Of a stretch of 64,000 bases of DNA, positions 9,988-19,009 are shown piece by piece; position 1 is the stretch's first letter, and the number at the start of each line of letters is the position of its first letter. Location of the stretch: the NCBI RefSeq assembly GCF_026626635.1, contig NZ_JAPNKA010000001.1, forward strand, positions 8,494,001 through 8,558,000. Reading direction: 5' to 3'. Origin of the DNA: Archangium lansingense (GTDB lineage: Bacteria > Myxococcota > Myxococcia > Myxococcales > Myxococcaceae). A program made the translations under genes and the position numbers. The notes beneath the pieces were generated by a model. That model worked only from the letters and a program-made list of their open reading frames with translations, was not told the DNA's origin and searched no databases.

Positions 9988-9990
9988 GCG

Positions 9991-11265
9991 ATGCCCATCC
10001 AACCCACGTTTGCTCGACGACTCGAACCCATCATGATGGAGCTGGTGGAGCAGTACGGAACACCGTTCCACATCTACGACCTGGCCGGCATCGTTGCGAC
10101 GCACCGGTCGATGGTTCAGGCTTTCGGGGACTGGCCCTTCCGGCAGTACTTCGCCGTCAAGGCCTTGCCCAACCCGGCGGTGCTCAGGGCGCTGGTCCAG
10201 GCTGGAAGTGGTCTGGACTGCTCCTCCCCTGTCGAGTTGCAACTCGCCCAGGCGAGCGGCGCCGTGGGAGACGCGATTGTCTTCACGTCCAACAACACGA
10301 CGTTGGAGGAGTACGAGCAGGCACTCGGCGCTGGCGCGCTCATCACCTTCGATGATGAGCGCTACCTGCGGCGGGCCGAGCCGTTACCGCCTGTCATCGC
10401 ATTCCGCGTAGCGCCGAACGGCGGCGCCGCGCGATCGACGTTGATGGGAGTCGCCGGAGAGTCGAAGTTCGGGGTGCCGCGTCCGGTCCTGGCGGATGCT
10501 TACATGGAGGCCCATCGCCGCGGTGCGGAGCGCTTCGGTATTCACGGCATGAGCTGCGCCAATGAGCTCGATGTCTCCAATGCCGTGCGCGCGGCCGAGG
10601 AGCTGGTCGAGACCGCCGTCCAGATCGAGCGCGCGGTCGGGATCCAATTCGAGTACATCAACTTCGGCGGCGGTTCTGGCATCCCGTACCGGCTGGAGGA
10701 TCAGCCCTTCGACTTCAGGGCGTACGCGTCCGCGATCCGAGCGGCGCTCGCGAAGGCGTTCCCCGGGCGCCGTCCGCGCGTACTCATGGAATGTGGCCGC
10801 TTCGTCAGTGGGCCCCACGGCATCCTCGTCGCCCGGGTGATCAACCGGGTGAAGAAGGAGCGAGCGGTCGTCGGCCTCGACGCATCGATGTCCGCGCTGA
10901 TGCGCCCCGGGTTCTACCGGACGGCTTATCACCACGTCAGCCTTCCCTTCGCCGGCCCCAGGCCCGAGGTGTCCGTCGACGTCGTCGGCTCCCTCTGCGA
11001 GAACATCGACCGGTTCGCGGTCGATCGGCGATTGCCCGACCCGGCGGAGGGCGACATCGTCTACATCCACGACACGGGCGCCCACGGTCATGCGATGGGG
11101 TTCACCTACAATGGCAGACTTCGTCCCGCGGAGCTGCTGCTGACCGAGGCCGGCGACGTGCTCGAGATCCGCCGCGCCGAGACATTCGAAGACTACGTCA
11201 CCACGGTACGGTGGGAGCCCATCCCCCTCCGAGTGGGCATGAGCGAAGAAACGGAGAGCGCATGA
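9991..11265 (+). CDS. PLP-dependent decarboxylase, diaminopimelate/ornithine decarboxylase fold
   Basis: A 424-residue fold-III PLP enzyme. The N-terminal part has YFAVKALPNPAVL, where the Lys forms the Schiff base with PLP. The glycine-rich phosphate loop is NFGGGSGIP. The C-terminal barrel carries GSLCEN, whose Cys is the decarboxylase active-site residue, and IHDTGAHG, equivalent to the HDAGAYG of LysA. All catalytic positions appear intact. The family decarboxylates basic or dicarboxylic amino acids; related enzymes in some pathways act on carrier-protein-bound substrates (BtrK in butirosin). Here it probably makes an amine building block for the NRPS product and is not the housekeeping lysA, since it is embedded in the tailoring operon. 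The next gene starts inside its stop (ATGA). Confidence 0.92.
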   Translation: MPIQPTFARRLEPIMMELVEQYGTPFHIYDLAGIVATHRSMVQAFGDWPFRQYFAVKALPNPAVLRALVQAGSGLDCSSPVELQLAQASGAVGDAIVFTSNNTTLEEYEQALGAGALITFDDERYLRRAEPLPPVIAFRVAPNGGAARSTLMGVAGESKFGVPRPVLADAYMEAHRRGAERFGIHGMSCANELDVSNAVRAAEELVETAVQIERAVGIQFEYINFGGGSGIPYRLEDQPFDFRAYASAIRAALAKAFPGRRPRVLMECGRFVSGPHGILVARVINRVKKERAVVGLDASMSALMRPGFYRTAYHHVSLPFAGPRPEVSVDVVGSLCENIDRFAVDRRLPDPAEGDIVYIHDTGAHGHAMGFTYNGRLRPAELLLTEAGDVLEIRRAETFEDYVTTVRWEPIPLRVGMSEETESA

Positions 11266-13097
11266 AAGGCCTGGTGGGCTGGGTAGACTTCCGAAGGGAT
11301 CTCGGGGCTCAGGAAGAGTTCCTCCGCGCGATGACGGACGGGGACCCCGATGGTCACCTCTGGGTCTCGCGAAGCGCCGCGCTCGGGCTCCGCAGGCGCT
11401 CCCCACTCGACGTCAAGGGCGGCCAGCAGTCCGCGGCCATCGAGACAGAAACGGGCACCGTGGTGGCGGTCAACGTCGGCGGAACCAGCAACTCCGGCGA
11501 GTTGAGAAGGGCGCTTGGAGACCTGGGTGGCCCTCTCGGAAAGAAGTCGGACACGGAGATGCTGCTCGAAGCGTTCTTGCGGTGGGGGAGCGCGTTCATC
11601 GAACGACTCTCCGGAGCGTTCGCCTTCGCGATCTGGGACGGGCGCACCCGGAGTCTGCTGCTCGGGCGGGATCGGTTCGGCGTGAAGCCGCTTTACTACT
11701 TCGAGTACCCCGGCGGCCTCCTGTTCGCATCCGAACCGAAGGGGATCATGGCCAATCCCCTCTTCAAGGCCCGTCTGGCGGTCTCCGGGATACCCATCCT
11801 GCTGCAACCACGCCTCACCCTGCCCGGGGAGACCCCCCTCGTCGGCCTGCGGGAAGTCCCTCCCGCGCATTTCATCTCGTACTCGGAGTCAGGGCTCTCG
11901 CGGCGCCGGTACTGGAGCCTGACCAGCGCGCCTCACCAGGAATCGTTCGACGAGACCGCACGTACCGTACGCGCCCTGCTGGAAGACGCCGTCAGCCGGG
12001 AGCTCGCCTCCGACGTTCCGCTCGGAGCGATGTTGTCGGGTGGCGTCGACTCGACGTCTGTCGCAGCGCTCGCGTTGAAGACGCGGCGGACGCAGGAGCC
12101 GGACAGCACCCTCGACACGTTCTGCGTTCAGTTCGAGAGCGACCTCGCGCACTTCGTGGCCACCGAGCTCAGGCCAGAAGTGGACGCACCCTATGCCGCC
12201 AAGGCAGCGGAGTTCATCGGAAGCCGTCACCAGACGCTGACAGCTTCGGTGCAAGACCTGATGGACGTCCTGCCCGCGACCCGTCGTGCCAGGGATTTGC
12301 CGGGATGGGGGCAGTTCGATGCCTCCATGTACCTTCTCTTCCAACGGATCCGGCGCTCCTGCGGTGTCGCCCTCACGGGTGAAGCCGCCGATGAGATCTT
12401 CGGCGGGTATCCCTACTTCTTCAATCCGGACTCGATTCACTGCACCCACTTCCCGTGGATGGGAACCGGGCCGAAGCTGTCGGACTATCTTTCGCCGGAC
12501 GTCACCAGGCAGATCGACCCGAAGGCCGATGAGCGCGACAGGTACGCCCAGCTGCTCTCCGAGGTTCCGCGCCTGGCTGGTGAGGATCCCGAGAATGCCC
12601 GCATGCGGGAGATGCTGTACCTCGGAATGTGCGGTCCGCTCTCGGTGATCCTGGATCGCAAGGATCGCATGAGCGCATTCCAGGGACTGGATGTGCGAAT
12701 CCCGTTCTGCGACCATCGGCTCGTCGAGTACGTCTGGAACGTGCCGTGGTCCATGAAGGCGACCGGCGGCCCCAAGGGACTGCTCAAGGCGGCAATGGCC
12801 GGCCTGCTGCCAGCCAGCACGGTGAATCGCAAGAAGAGCGCCTATCCCCACATCCAGAACCCTGACTACGATCGCGGGCTCGTCCGCGAAGCAAACCGGC
12901 TCGCGAACGATCCCCGTTCACCCATCGCCGGGTTGTTCGACGTCCCCGCGCTGAAGAATCTCATCGAGGATCTGGGTTCCAGCGAAGGAGAAAGAAAGAA
13001 CAAGAGAACGTTCCCGGGTGGCGCGAGCCCGGCGTACATGCTCGTTCATCTCATCGAGATCAACCACTGGATCGAGGACTACAAGATCTCATGGTAA
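11262..13097 (+). CDS. Asparagine-synthetase-like ATP-dependent amide-forming enzyme without the glutaminase cysteine
   Basis: A 611-residue protein with the AsnB layout: N-terminal Ntn-hydrolase-like half, then a synthetase half with the ATP-pyrophosphatase loop SGGVDS at residues 259-264. AsnB enzymes begin Met-Cys-Gly, and Cys is the amidohydrolase nucleophile after Met removal. This one begins MKGLVGW, so the nucleophile is Lys and glutamine hydrolysis should not occur. The rest of the N-terminal domain is recognisable (SGAFAFAIWDG, GRDRFGVKPLYY). Beta-lactam synthetases and related enzymes likewise lost this Cys and use the ATP site for another amide bond. The ATG start overlaps the decarboxylase stop and there is no upstream in-frame alternative with MCG. 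I infer an ATP-driven amide or lactam formation on the pathway intermediate; the substrate is unknown. Confidence 0.9.
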   Translation: MKGLVGWVDFRRDLGAQEEFLRAMTDGDPDGHLWVSRSAALGLRRRSPLDVKGGQQSAAIETETGTVVAVNVGGTSNSGELRRALGDLGGPLGKKSDTEMLLEAFLRWGSAFIERLSGAFAFAIWDGRTRSLLLGRDRFGVKPLYYFEYPGGLLFASEPKGIMANPLFKARLAVSGIPILLQPRLTLPGETPLVGLREVPPAHFISYSESGLSRRRYWSLTSAPHQESFDETARTVRALLEDAVSRELASDVPLGAMLSGGVDSTSVAALALKTRRTQEPDSTLDTFCVQFESDLAHFVATELRPEVDAPYAAKAAEFIGSRHQTLTASVQDLMDVLPATRRARDLPGWGQFDASMYLLFQRIRRSCGVALTGEAADEIFGGYPYFFNPDSIHCTHFPWMGTGPKLSDYLSPDVTRQIDPKADERDRYAQLLSEVPRLAGEDPENARMREMLYLGMCGPLSVILDRKDRMSAFQGLDVRIPFCDHRLVEYVWNVPWSMKATGGPKGLLKAAMAGLLPASTVNRKKSAYPHIQNPDYDRGLVREANRLANDPRSPIAGLFDVPALKNLIEDLGSSEGERKNKRTFPGGASPAYMLVHLIEINHWIEDYKISW

Positions 13098-13930
13098 AAT
13101 TGACACCCATTACAGAGCGAATTGGTACCGAGGTGCACGGCATCGACGTGACGCAGCCGATCTCGGCTCACGACTTCGACCGGATCTACCAAGCATGGAT
13201 CGACACGACCATCCTCCTGATCCGCGGCCAGTCGATGACACACGCTCAGCAGGTGGCGTTCACGCGGAAATTCGGTGAGGTCGTCAGCTATACCCGGCAG
13301 CGCTTCTCGGAAGACGAGGCTCCCGAGGTCCTGATCCTCTCCAACATCCAGGTGGACGGAAAGCCCATCGGCTCGCCCGTGAGTGGCCGCGTGTGGCACA
13401 CCGACGGTCACTACCTCGCGGACCCGCCGGCGGGTTCGATGCTCCATGCGATCGAAACGCCTCCCGTCGGTGGGGACACGTTGTTCGCGAACATGTTCGC
13501 GGCTTACGAGGAGCTGCCGGAGGCCACCAAGCGCCGGATCGAGAATCGCCAGGTCATCATCAGCCGCATCCAATCGCGACCGTACAACTACCCGGACCGG
13601 CCTCCGCCGACCGAACAGGAACGCGCGGAATGGGTGGACATGCCCCAGCCCATGGTGCTGACCCACCCGGAGAACGGCCGCAAGGCGCTCTATGTCGGCG
13701 GCAACGTCCCCTGGCGGGTGGTCGGGATGGACGAGTCGGAGAGCGCGCCGCTGGTGACCTTCGTCCAGGAGTTCTCGGTGATGCGCCGATTCACGTACAG
13801 GCACAAGTGGCGCCCGGGCGACATCATCATCTGGGACAATCGCAGCGCGATGCATCGGGCGACCGTCTACGACCTGACGGCGCATCGCCGCCGGATGCAT
13901 CGAACCACCTTCGTACAACGGAGCAACTGA
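13091..13930 (+). CDS. TauD/TfdA-family Fe(II)/2-oxoglutarate dioxygenase
   Basis: A 279-residue enzyme starting with the typical TauD opening (GTEVHGIDVTQPI). Iron ligands are visible: HTDG with His103 and Asp105, and the distal His255 in WDNRSAMHRAT. The downstream Arg cluster (HRRRMHRTT) can hold 2-oxoglutarate. The family hydroxylates, desaturates or cyclises small substrates in the cytoplasm, and in NRPS clusters it commonly modifies an amino acid before or after loading. The start overlaps the end of the asparagine-synthetase-like gene by 7 bases. Together with the decarboxylase and the amide-forming enzyme it makes a plausible three-step route to an unusual building block. Confidence 0.93.
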   Translation: MVKLTPITERIGTEVHGIDVTQPISAHDFDRIYQAWIDTTILLIRGQSMTHAQQVAFTRKFGEVVSYTRQRFSEDEAPEVLILSNIQVDGKPIGSPVSGRVWHTDGHYLADPPAGSMLHAIETPPVGGDTLFANMFAAYEELPEATKRRIENRQVIISRIQSRPYNYPDRPPPTEQERAEWVDMPQPMVLTHPENGRKALYVGGNVPWRVVGMDESESAPLVTFVQEFSVMRRFTYRHKWRPGDIIIWDNRSAMHRATVYDLTAHRRRMHRTTFVQRSN

Positions 13931-15567
13931 TGCAGGCCTGGGACTACGCAATCGTGGGCGCGGGAGCGGCCGGGTGTATCCTGGCCGCCCGCTTGAGCGA
14001 AGAAGCTAGCGCGCGCGTCCTCCTGCTCGAAGCGGGCGAAAAGAGCCGCTCGCCCATGTTGTCGATGCCATGCGGAGACACGTTCTTCATCGGCAATCCC
14101 CGGTATGACTGGAGCTTCGCAACCGAGCCCGACCCGACCCTGAACAATCGTCGGCTCATGATTCCGCGGGGCCGCGTGCTGGGGGGCTCGAACGCGATCA
14201 ACGGCACGATCTTCGTGCGCGGTCAACGCGACGACTTCGACGGCTGGGCGCGCTCGGGAGCGGCTGGTTGGAGTTGGGATGAGGTGCTGCCGTATTTCCG
14301 CAAGCTGGAGGATTGGCAAGGAGGAGCCAGCGGCACGCGCGGAGCCGGAGGTCCAATCCGGGTTGAGCTGCCGCGCCAGCGGGAGATCCTCTGCGACACC
14401 TTCATCGAGGCGGCGAGCCAGCTCGGCTACCGCACCAACCCCGACTACAACTCCGGCGACCTGGAGGGCTTTGGCTACTATCAATGCACTCACCGGGGCG
14501 GGCGGCGGGTGTCGGTCGTGGACGGCTATCTCGAAGGAGCGCGGCGCTCCAACCTCACGACCGTGACGAGCGCCATCGTGACGGGGCTGCGGCTCGACGG
14601 CCGACGGTGTGTCGGCTTGAACTACATTCGCGACGGGCGGGCTCACGAGGTCTCTGTCACACGCGAGGTGATCCTGGCCGCGGGGGTGGTGTGCTCCCCG
14701 CAACTGCTCGAGCTGTCGGGCATTGGCAATCCAGCGGTCCTCGAGCGCGCCGGCATTCGCGTCCGCCATGCGCTACCGAGCGTGGGTGAGAACTTCCAGG
14801 ACCATTTCGCCGCGAGGTTGCGCTGGCGCGTACGCCAGCCCGTCACCTTCAACGAGAGAACGCGAGGGCTCTCCCTGCTTCGTGAGATCGCCCGCTACGT
14901 GTTCGACCGGCGGGGGGTGTTGAGCATGCCCATCGCGGTCGGTTTCGGTTTCGTCCGCTCCTCACCGAGCGAGCCCGTTCCCGATCTCCAGTTCCACTTC
15001 GCACCGGCCAGCTACGGAGCGAGCTCACAACGGCGGCTCGACGATCGCCCCGGCATGACTGTCGGCGTCTATCCGCTGCGCCCAGAGTCGCGTGGCTCCA
15101 TTCACGTGCGGAGCCCGAACCCCACCATGCCACCCGCCATCCAGCCGCGCTTTCTCTCCGAGGAGAGCGACCTGCGGCGGCTCATCGCGGGAATGCGAAT
15201 CGCCCGCCAGCTCGTCTCGGCGGCAGCGTTCGAGCCTTACCGTGGCGAGGAGACGAGGCCCGGGCCGGAGCTCACCAGCGACGAGGAGCTGCGTGCCCAT
15301 GCGCGCGCTCAAGGCGACACCTCGTTCCACCCCATCGGCACGTGCCGGATGGGAAGTGATGCCAACGCGGTGGTCGACCCCCGGTTGCGAGTACATGGCC
15401 TCGACGGCCTTCGGGTGATCGACGCATCGGTGATGCCGAGCATGGTCTCCGGCAACACACAAGCGGCCGCCATGATGATCGCGGAGAAGGGTGCCGCCAT
15501 GATCCGCGAGGATGCGGTCTCGCCGCAGCGAGAGGCATTCCCCGGCACGAATGGAGCCGCCGCGTGA
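13930..15567 (+). CDS. GMC-family FAD oxidoreductase (choline dehydrogenase type)
   Basis: A 545-residue flavoprotein. The Rossmann motif is IVGAGAAGCILAARL at the N-terminus, followed by the GMC signature RGRVLGGSNAINGTIFVRG. The catalytic His is in FHPIGTCRMG (His467), and the C-terminal VIDASVMPSMVSGNTQ block supplies the second active-site position, with Asn aligning where many members have His or Asn. The enzyme should oxidise an alcohol or related group with FAD. It overlaps the dioxygenase stop by one base, so it probably acts in the same stretch of the pathway, for example on a hydroxyl introduced by the dioxygenase. No export signal is seen. Confidence 0.94.
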   Translation: MQAWDYAIVGAGAAGCILAARLSEEASARVLLLEAGEKSRSPMLSMPCGDTFFIGNPRYDWSFATEPDPTLNNRRLMIPRGRVLGGSNAINGTIFVRGQRDDFDGWARSGAAGWSWDEVLPYFRKLEDWQGGASGTRGAGGPIRVELPRQREILCDTFIEAASQLGYRTNPDYNSGDLEGFGYYQCTHRGGRRVSVVDGYLEGARRSNLTTVTSAIVTGLRLDGRRCVGLNYIRDGRAHEVSVTREVILAAGVVCSPQLLELSGIGNPAVLERAGIRVRHALPSVGENFQDHFAARLRWRVRQPVTFNERTRGLSLLREIARYVFDRRGVLSMPIAVGFGFVRSSPSEPVPDLQFHFAPASYGASSQRRLDDRPGMTVGVYPLRPESRGSIHVRSPNPTMPPAIQPRFLSEESDLRRLIAGMRIARQLVSAAAFEPYRGEETRPGPELTSDEELRAHARAQGDTSFHPIGTCRMGSDANAVVDPRLRVHGLDGLRVIDASVMPSMVSGNTQAAAMMIAEKGAAMIREDAVSPQREAFPGTNGAAA

Positions 15568-16025
15568 TTCGACACCAGCTTCACGTCGGCGACCCCACGG
15601 AGCCTGAAGTCGCCGCATTGCTCACCGCGTCGGAAGCGTACGCCTACTCGCTCTATCCGGCGGAGAGCGTCCACATGCTGGACGTTCGAGAACTGCTCAC
15701 CCCCTCGGTGCAATTCCTCGTCGCCCGGTCGGCCGAGGGGGTCGCCGAAGGCTGCGGGGCCTTCGTCATGCAGGATGAGGGCTGTGCCGAGCTCAAGCGG
15801 ATGTTCGTCGTTCCCGCGGCGCGCTCCAACGGCCTGGGCGCGTTCATCCTACGACGTCTCGAGAGCGACGCCCGTGAGGCGGGCGTTCGTGTGATGCGCC
15901 TAGAGACAGGGATCCGACAGCCCGAAGCAATCCGTCTCTACCGTAGGTTCGGCTATCGCGACCGCGGCCCGTTTGGCGACTACGCGCCAGATCCGCTGAG
16001 CCTGTTCATGGAGAAAGACTTGTGA
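15564..16025 (+). CDS. GNAT-family N-acetyltransferase
   Basis: A 153-residue protein with GTG start overlapping the oxidoreductase stop (GTGA). The acetyl-CoA pyrophosphate loop is the RSNGLGAFIL stretch, preceded by the beta strand ELKRMFVVP and followed by RLETGIRQPEAIRLYRRFGY, the usual end of the GNAT core. The substrate is unknown. In this position it could N-acylate a pathway amine or give self-protection by acetylating the finished compound. The fit to a single compact GNAT domain of normal length is good. Confidence 0.9.
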   Translation: MIRHQLHVGDPTEPEVAALLTASEAYAYSLYPAESVHMLDVRELLTPSVQFLVARSAEGVAEGCGAFVMQDEGCAELKRMFVVPAARSNGLGAFILRRLESDAREAGVRVMRLETGIRQPEAIRLYRRFGYRDRGPFGDYAPDPLSLFMEKDL

Positions 16026-16026
16026 C

Positions 16027-17694
16027 ATGATACAGTCTACCCAAACAGTCAATGACAGCCCGGTGAACATATTCGTTCCCTTCTCCGCCCCGAGCAGAGA
16101 ACTTCGGGGAAGCATCACGACATTCGATGGGCGGACCGTGGCCAGAATTCCGTTCGCGCAATTGGCGGACGATGTCGCACGGGCTCGGGAGCGGCTCGTT
16201 CGTACGGGCCTCGAGCCTGGTGCGTGTGTCGGAGTGCTCGGAGAGAACTGCTACGAATGGATGGTCTACGACCTGGCCCTGCTTTCGTTGGGGTGCCTGT
16301 CTGTCTGTTTTCCGGTGGATGAATTCGCCACAAAATCCGAGGAAGAGCTGGCGGAAGGCTATGATCTCTCCCTCCTGTTGGTAACCCGGAAGGTTGGGAA
16401 CCGCGGTGGCCACGCATGGGTGATGGTCATGAATGCGCCCGAGACCCCGGCGGCCACCGTGCGCCCACCGACGGACAATGGGCTGCGCCGGCGGGTGCGT
16501 GGAACAGATGCGTGCACCGTCATCTTCTCTTCTGGGACCTCGGGCCGGCTCAAGGCGCTGCTGCTGTCGCGTGCTGGCGTCGACGTGACCGTCGACGCGC
16601 TGGCGAATGACTGGGAGCTGACCAGGGGCGACGGAATCCTGGTGGCGCTCCCGCTTTCGATCTTCCAGCAACGCGTCATGATTTTCGCGGCGCTCCGCAA
16701 GGACACCGACATCCTCTTGACCGATTCCGTCAACCTCTTCCGAAGCTTCAAGGCGTTGCGACCGACGATCGTGCTCGGTCCCCCAGCGCTCTTCGAGGCC
16801 ATCGAAAAGCGCTTCCTCGCGTTGCCCGAGCTGCGCCGACGTGCCCTGTTGCTGGTGAGCCGTGCCCTCGGCCTCTTCACCTGGAAGAGCCTCAGGGCTC
16901 GTCTGCGCCGCTGGTTGTTCCAGAGCACGCACGAGGCATTCGGTGGCCGGATCCGGGTGCTTCTCACCGGCTCCGCGCCCAGCAAGCCCTCCACGCTCGA
17001 CTTCTTCGAGTTCGCGGGACTGCCGCTGTTTCAAGCATATGGACTGGCGGAGGTCGGTTTCATCGCGTGGAACCGGCCTGCGCGCAATCGCTTTTCATCC
17101 GTCGGACACCCCATCGTTCCCAACTCCGTCTCCCTCGCCGAGGATCAGGAGATCATCCTTTCCCTGCCCCACCCGCAGTCCATCGGCTACTTCGGAGTGG
17201 AGCGCTCCGAGGAGGCCCTCACGTTCCTGCCCGACGGTCGCATCGCGACAGGGGATCTCGGAAAGTTCGATCAAGAAGGGTACCTCTACATCACCGGACG
17301 CAAGAAGAACATCATCCTCCTGCAGTCTGGCGAGAAGGTTCACCCCGAAACGCTCGAAGTCGACCTGGCAGCAATTCCTGGCGTGGAGCGGGCCGTGGTG
17401 GTGGGTGGTGGCGAGATTCCGGCGCTCGTTGCGATCGTAGCGGTCGACCCCGAGTGCACCGCGGAACAGGAGGCTCGCATTCGAACCGACGTTCAGTCGG
17501 CGATCAACCGCGTGAATCTTCGAGTCAAGCCCGCGTCGCGCATCGCACGTTTCATCGTCACCCGAGTGGCCTTTCGCCCAGAGACCGGCCTCGTGACCCG
17601 GAACCTCAAGCTCGATCGCCAAGCAATCCACCGGCGCTTCGAACGTGAGCTCACGCAAGCGGAACCCGCCGCCGGGGGAGTACAAACGTCATGA
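16027..17694 (+). CDS. Stand-alone adenylate-forming ligase (acyl-CoA synthetase-like)
   Basis: A 555-residue member of the ANL superfamily. The P-loop is FSSGTSGRLKALLLS, where the usual glycine after the Lys is Ala. Later motifs are QAYGLAEVGF (A5), TGDLGKFDQEGYLYITGRKK (A7-A8) and the C-terminal TRNLKLDRQ with the putative catalytic Lys. The overall layout resembles long-chain acyl-CoA/acyl-AMP ligases more than NRPS A domains. It directly precedes a free carrier protein with a 4-base overlap, so the likely job is to adenylate a carboxylic acid and load it onto that carrier or onto the A-less PCP of the NRPS. It begins one base after the GNAT stop. Confidence 0.9.
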   Translation: MIQSTQTVNDSPVNIFVPFSAPSRELRGSITTFDGRTVARIPFAQLADDVARARERLVRTGLEPGACVGVLGENCYEWMVYDLALLSLGCLSVCFPVDEFATKSEEELAEGYDLSLLLVTRKVGNRGGHAWVMVMNAPETPAATVRPPTDNGLRRRVRGTDACTVIFSSGTSGRLKALLLSRAGVDVTVDALANDWELTRGDGILVALPLSIFQQRVMIFAALRKDTDILLTDSVNLFRSFKALRPTIVLGPPALFEAIEKRFLALPELRRRALLLVSRALGLFTWKSLRARLRRWLFQSTHEAFGGRIRVLLTGSAPSKPSTLDFFEFAGLPLFQAYGLAEVGFIAWNRPARNRFSSVGHPIVPNSVSLAEDQEIILSLPHPQSIGYFGVERSEEALTFLPDGRIATGDLGKFDQEGYLYITGRKKNIILLQSGEKVHPETLEVDLAAIPGVERAVVVGGGEIPALVAIVAVDPECTAEQEARIRTDVQSAINRVNLRVKPASRIARFIVTRVAFRPETGLVTRNLKLDRQAIHRRFERELTQAEPAAGGVQTS

Positions 17695-17954
17695 GTTCAT
17701 CGGTGGACGTTGCCCTCGAACGGCTCCTGCGCGAGGTGATGCCTCGCCGCCTCCATAAGATCGCGTTGAAGGACTCGATGTCCCTGAATGGCGAGCTCGG
17801 AATCGATTCGATCGGACTGATGTCGCTTGCGTTCCGTATCGAGGAAGAGTTTCAGATCGACCTGATGGAACATGCCGACAAGGTCGCCACCATCCGAACG
17901 ATGGGTGACGTCCGGAATCTCATCCTTGAACTCGGACAGAAGGCTCCCTCATGA
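17691..17954 (+). CDS. Free-standing acyl/peptidyl carrier protein
   Basis: An 87-residue acidic carrier protein. The phosphopantetheine site is GIDSIGLMSL with Ser40, flanked by a first helix (VALERLLREVM) and a third-helix region (VATIRTMGDVRNLILEL), as in PP-binding proteins. It starts inside the stop of the adenylating enzyme (ATGA), which makes that enzyme its natural loading partner. It may present an acyl or aminoacyl group to the NRPS or to the tailoring enzymes encoded upstream. Confidence 0.93.
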   Translation: MSSSVDVALERLLREVMPRRLHKIALKDSMSLNGELGIDSIGLMSLAFRIEEEFQIDLMEHADKVATIRTMGDVRNLILELGQKAPS

Positions 17955-18910
17955 AACCCTCGAGCAGCGCGGCTCCAGCCAGCAACCAGGTCATCGATAC
18001 CCATTGTCACATCGCATCGCTCGACTTCATCCCGCCCGAGTTCGTGGATGGGATCGTCAGCAACATCGAGCTCGCCCTCGACTCGCAGGGAGTTCGCGCG
18101 GCGGCCAGCAAGGTCAGGGAGGTCTACCTCGCCAAATTGCAGGATCCGCTGTGCGACGAGCTGGTCTCGGAGATGGACGGCGCGGAGATTGACCACGCCG
18201 TGCTCCTTGCTCCCGACTTTACGTATGCATTGAAAGGCAGTCGGCTCACCATCGAAGAGATACTTCTGCACCACAAGACGGTCTATGAGCGACACCAGGG
18301 CCGGTTCAGTGTCTTCGCTGGGGTGGACCCCCGTTGGGGGAAGGACGGAATCGATCTCTTCGAGCGGAGCATTCGCGACTTCGGCTTTCACGGACTCAAG
18401 GTCTACCCTCCCTGCGGCTTCCCCGGCAGTGATCCTCAGCTGTACCCCTACTATGAGATCTGCGCGCGCTGGCACGTGCCAGTGCTCGTTCACATTGGTG
18501 GTACCTGCCCCGCCCTGGCATTCGACACGGCTTCGCCGGTGCAGCTCGACGAGGCCGCCCGGAACTTCCCCCGAGTGAACTTCATTCTCGCTCACGGAAG
18601 CGTGTCGTACGTAGAAGAGTGCGCGATGATGTGCTCGTTCAGGCCCAACGTCTATCTCGACGTCAGCGGTTTCCAGACAGCGGAGCTGGTGGCGCTCGAA
18701 CAACTTCTCCGCAGGGGATTCAAGCACAAGGTCTTGTTCGGTACCGATTGGCCGCTGTTCAGGCTGCAGGGCAGCCAGAACGAGTGCCTGGCGAAGCTGA
18801 AGGCCGAAGGCGGGCCGCTCGAGCAGCTGAGGAACCACGAGCTGCGTGCGTTCTTCGGAGGGACGGTCGCGAAGTTGCTCGGGACGCGATCGGACCCCAC
18901 CCAACGGTGA
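17951..18910 (+). CDS. Amidohydrolase-2 family metal-dependent hydrolase/decarboxylase
   Basis: A 319-residue TIM-barrel enzyme. DTHCHIASL gives the first two metal-binding His. GLKVYPPCG, VLVHIGGTC, FILAHGSVS and FGTDWPLFR follow in the order expected for amidohydrolase-2 proteins, ending with the catalytic Asp in GTDW. Members hydrolyse amide or lactone bonds or perform metal-assisted decarboxylation. It overlaps the carrier protein by ATGA and is the last gene of the tight overlap chain, so it may release or trim a carrier-bound product. The exact reaction cannot be told from sequence. Confidence 0.88.
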   Translation: MKPSSSAAPASNQVIDTHCHIASLDFIPPEFVDGIVSNIELALDSQGVRAAASKVREVYLAKLQDPLCDELVSEMDGAEIDHAVLLAPDFTYALKGSRLTIEEILLHHKTVYERHQGRFSVFAGVDPRWGKDGIDLFERSIRDFGFHGLKVYPPCGFPGSDPQLYPYYEICARWHVPVLVHIGGTCPALAFDTASPVQLDEAARNFPRVNFILAHGSVSYVEECAMMCSFRPNVYLDVSGFQTAELVALEQLLRRGFKHKVLFGTDWPLFRLQGSQNECLAKLKAEGGPLEQLRNHELRAFFGGTVAKLLGTRSDPTQR

Positions 18911-19009
18911 CCGGGTCCCCTCCCCTGACGAGTGACGTCACCAGCAAAGGGCTCGAGTGCTCGTGGGACACGAGTCTCCCGCCGCAATACATGACTCCGG
19001 CAGATGTGA

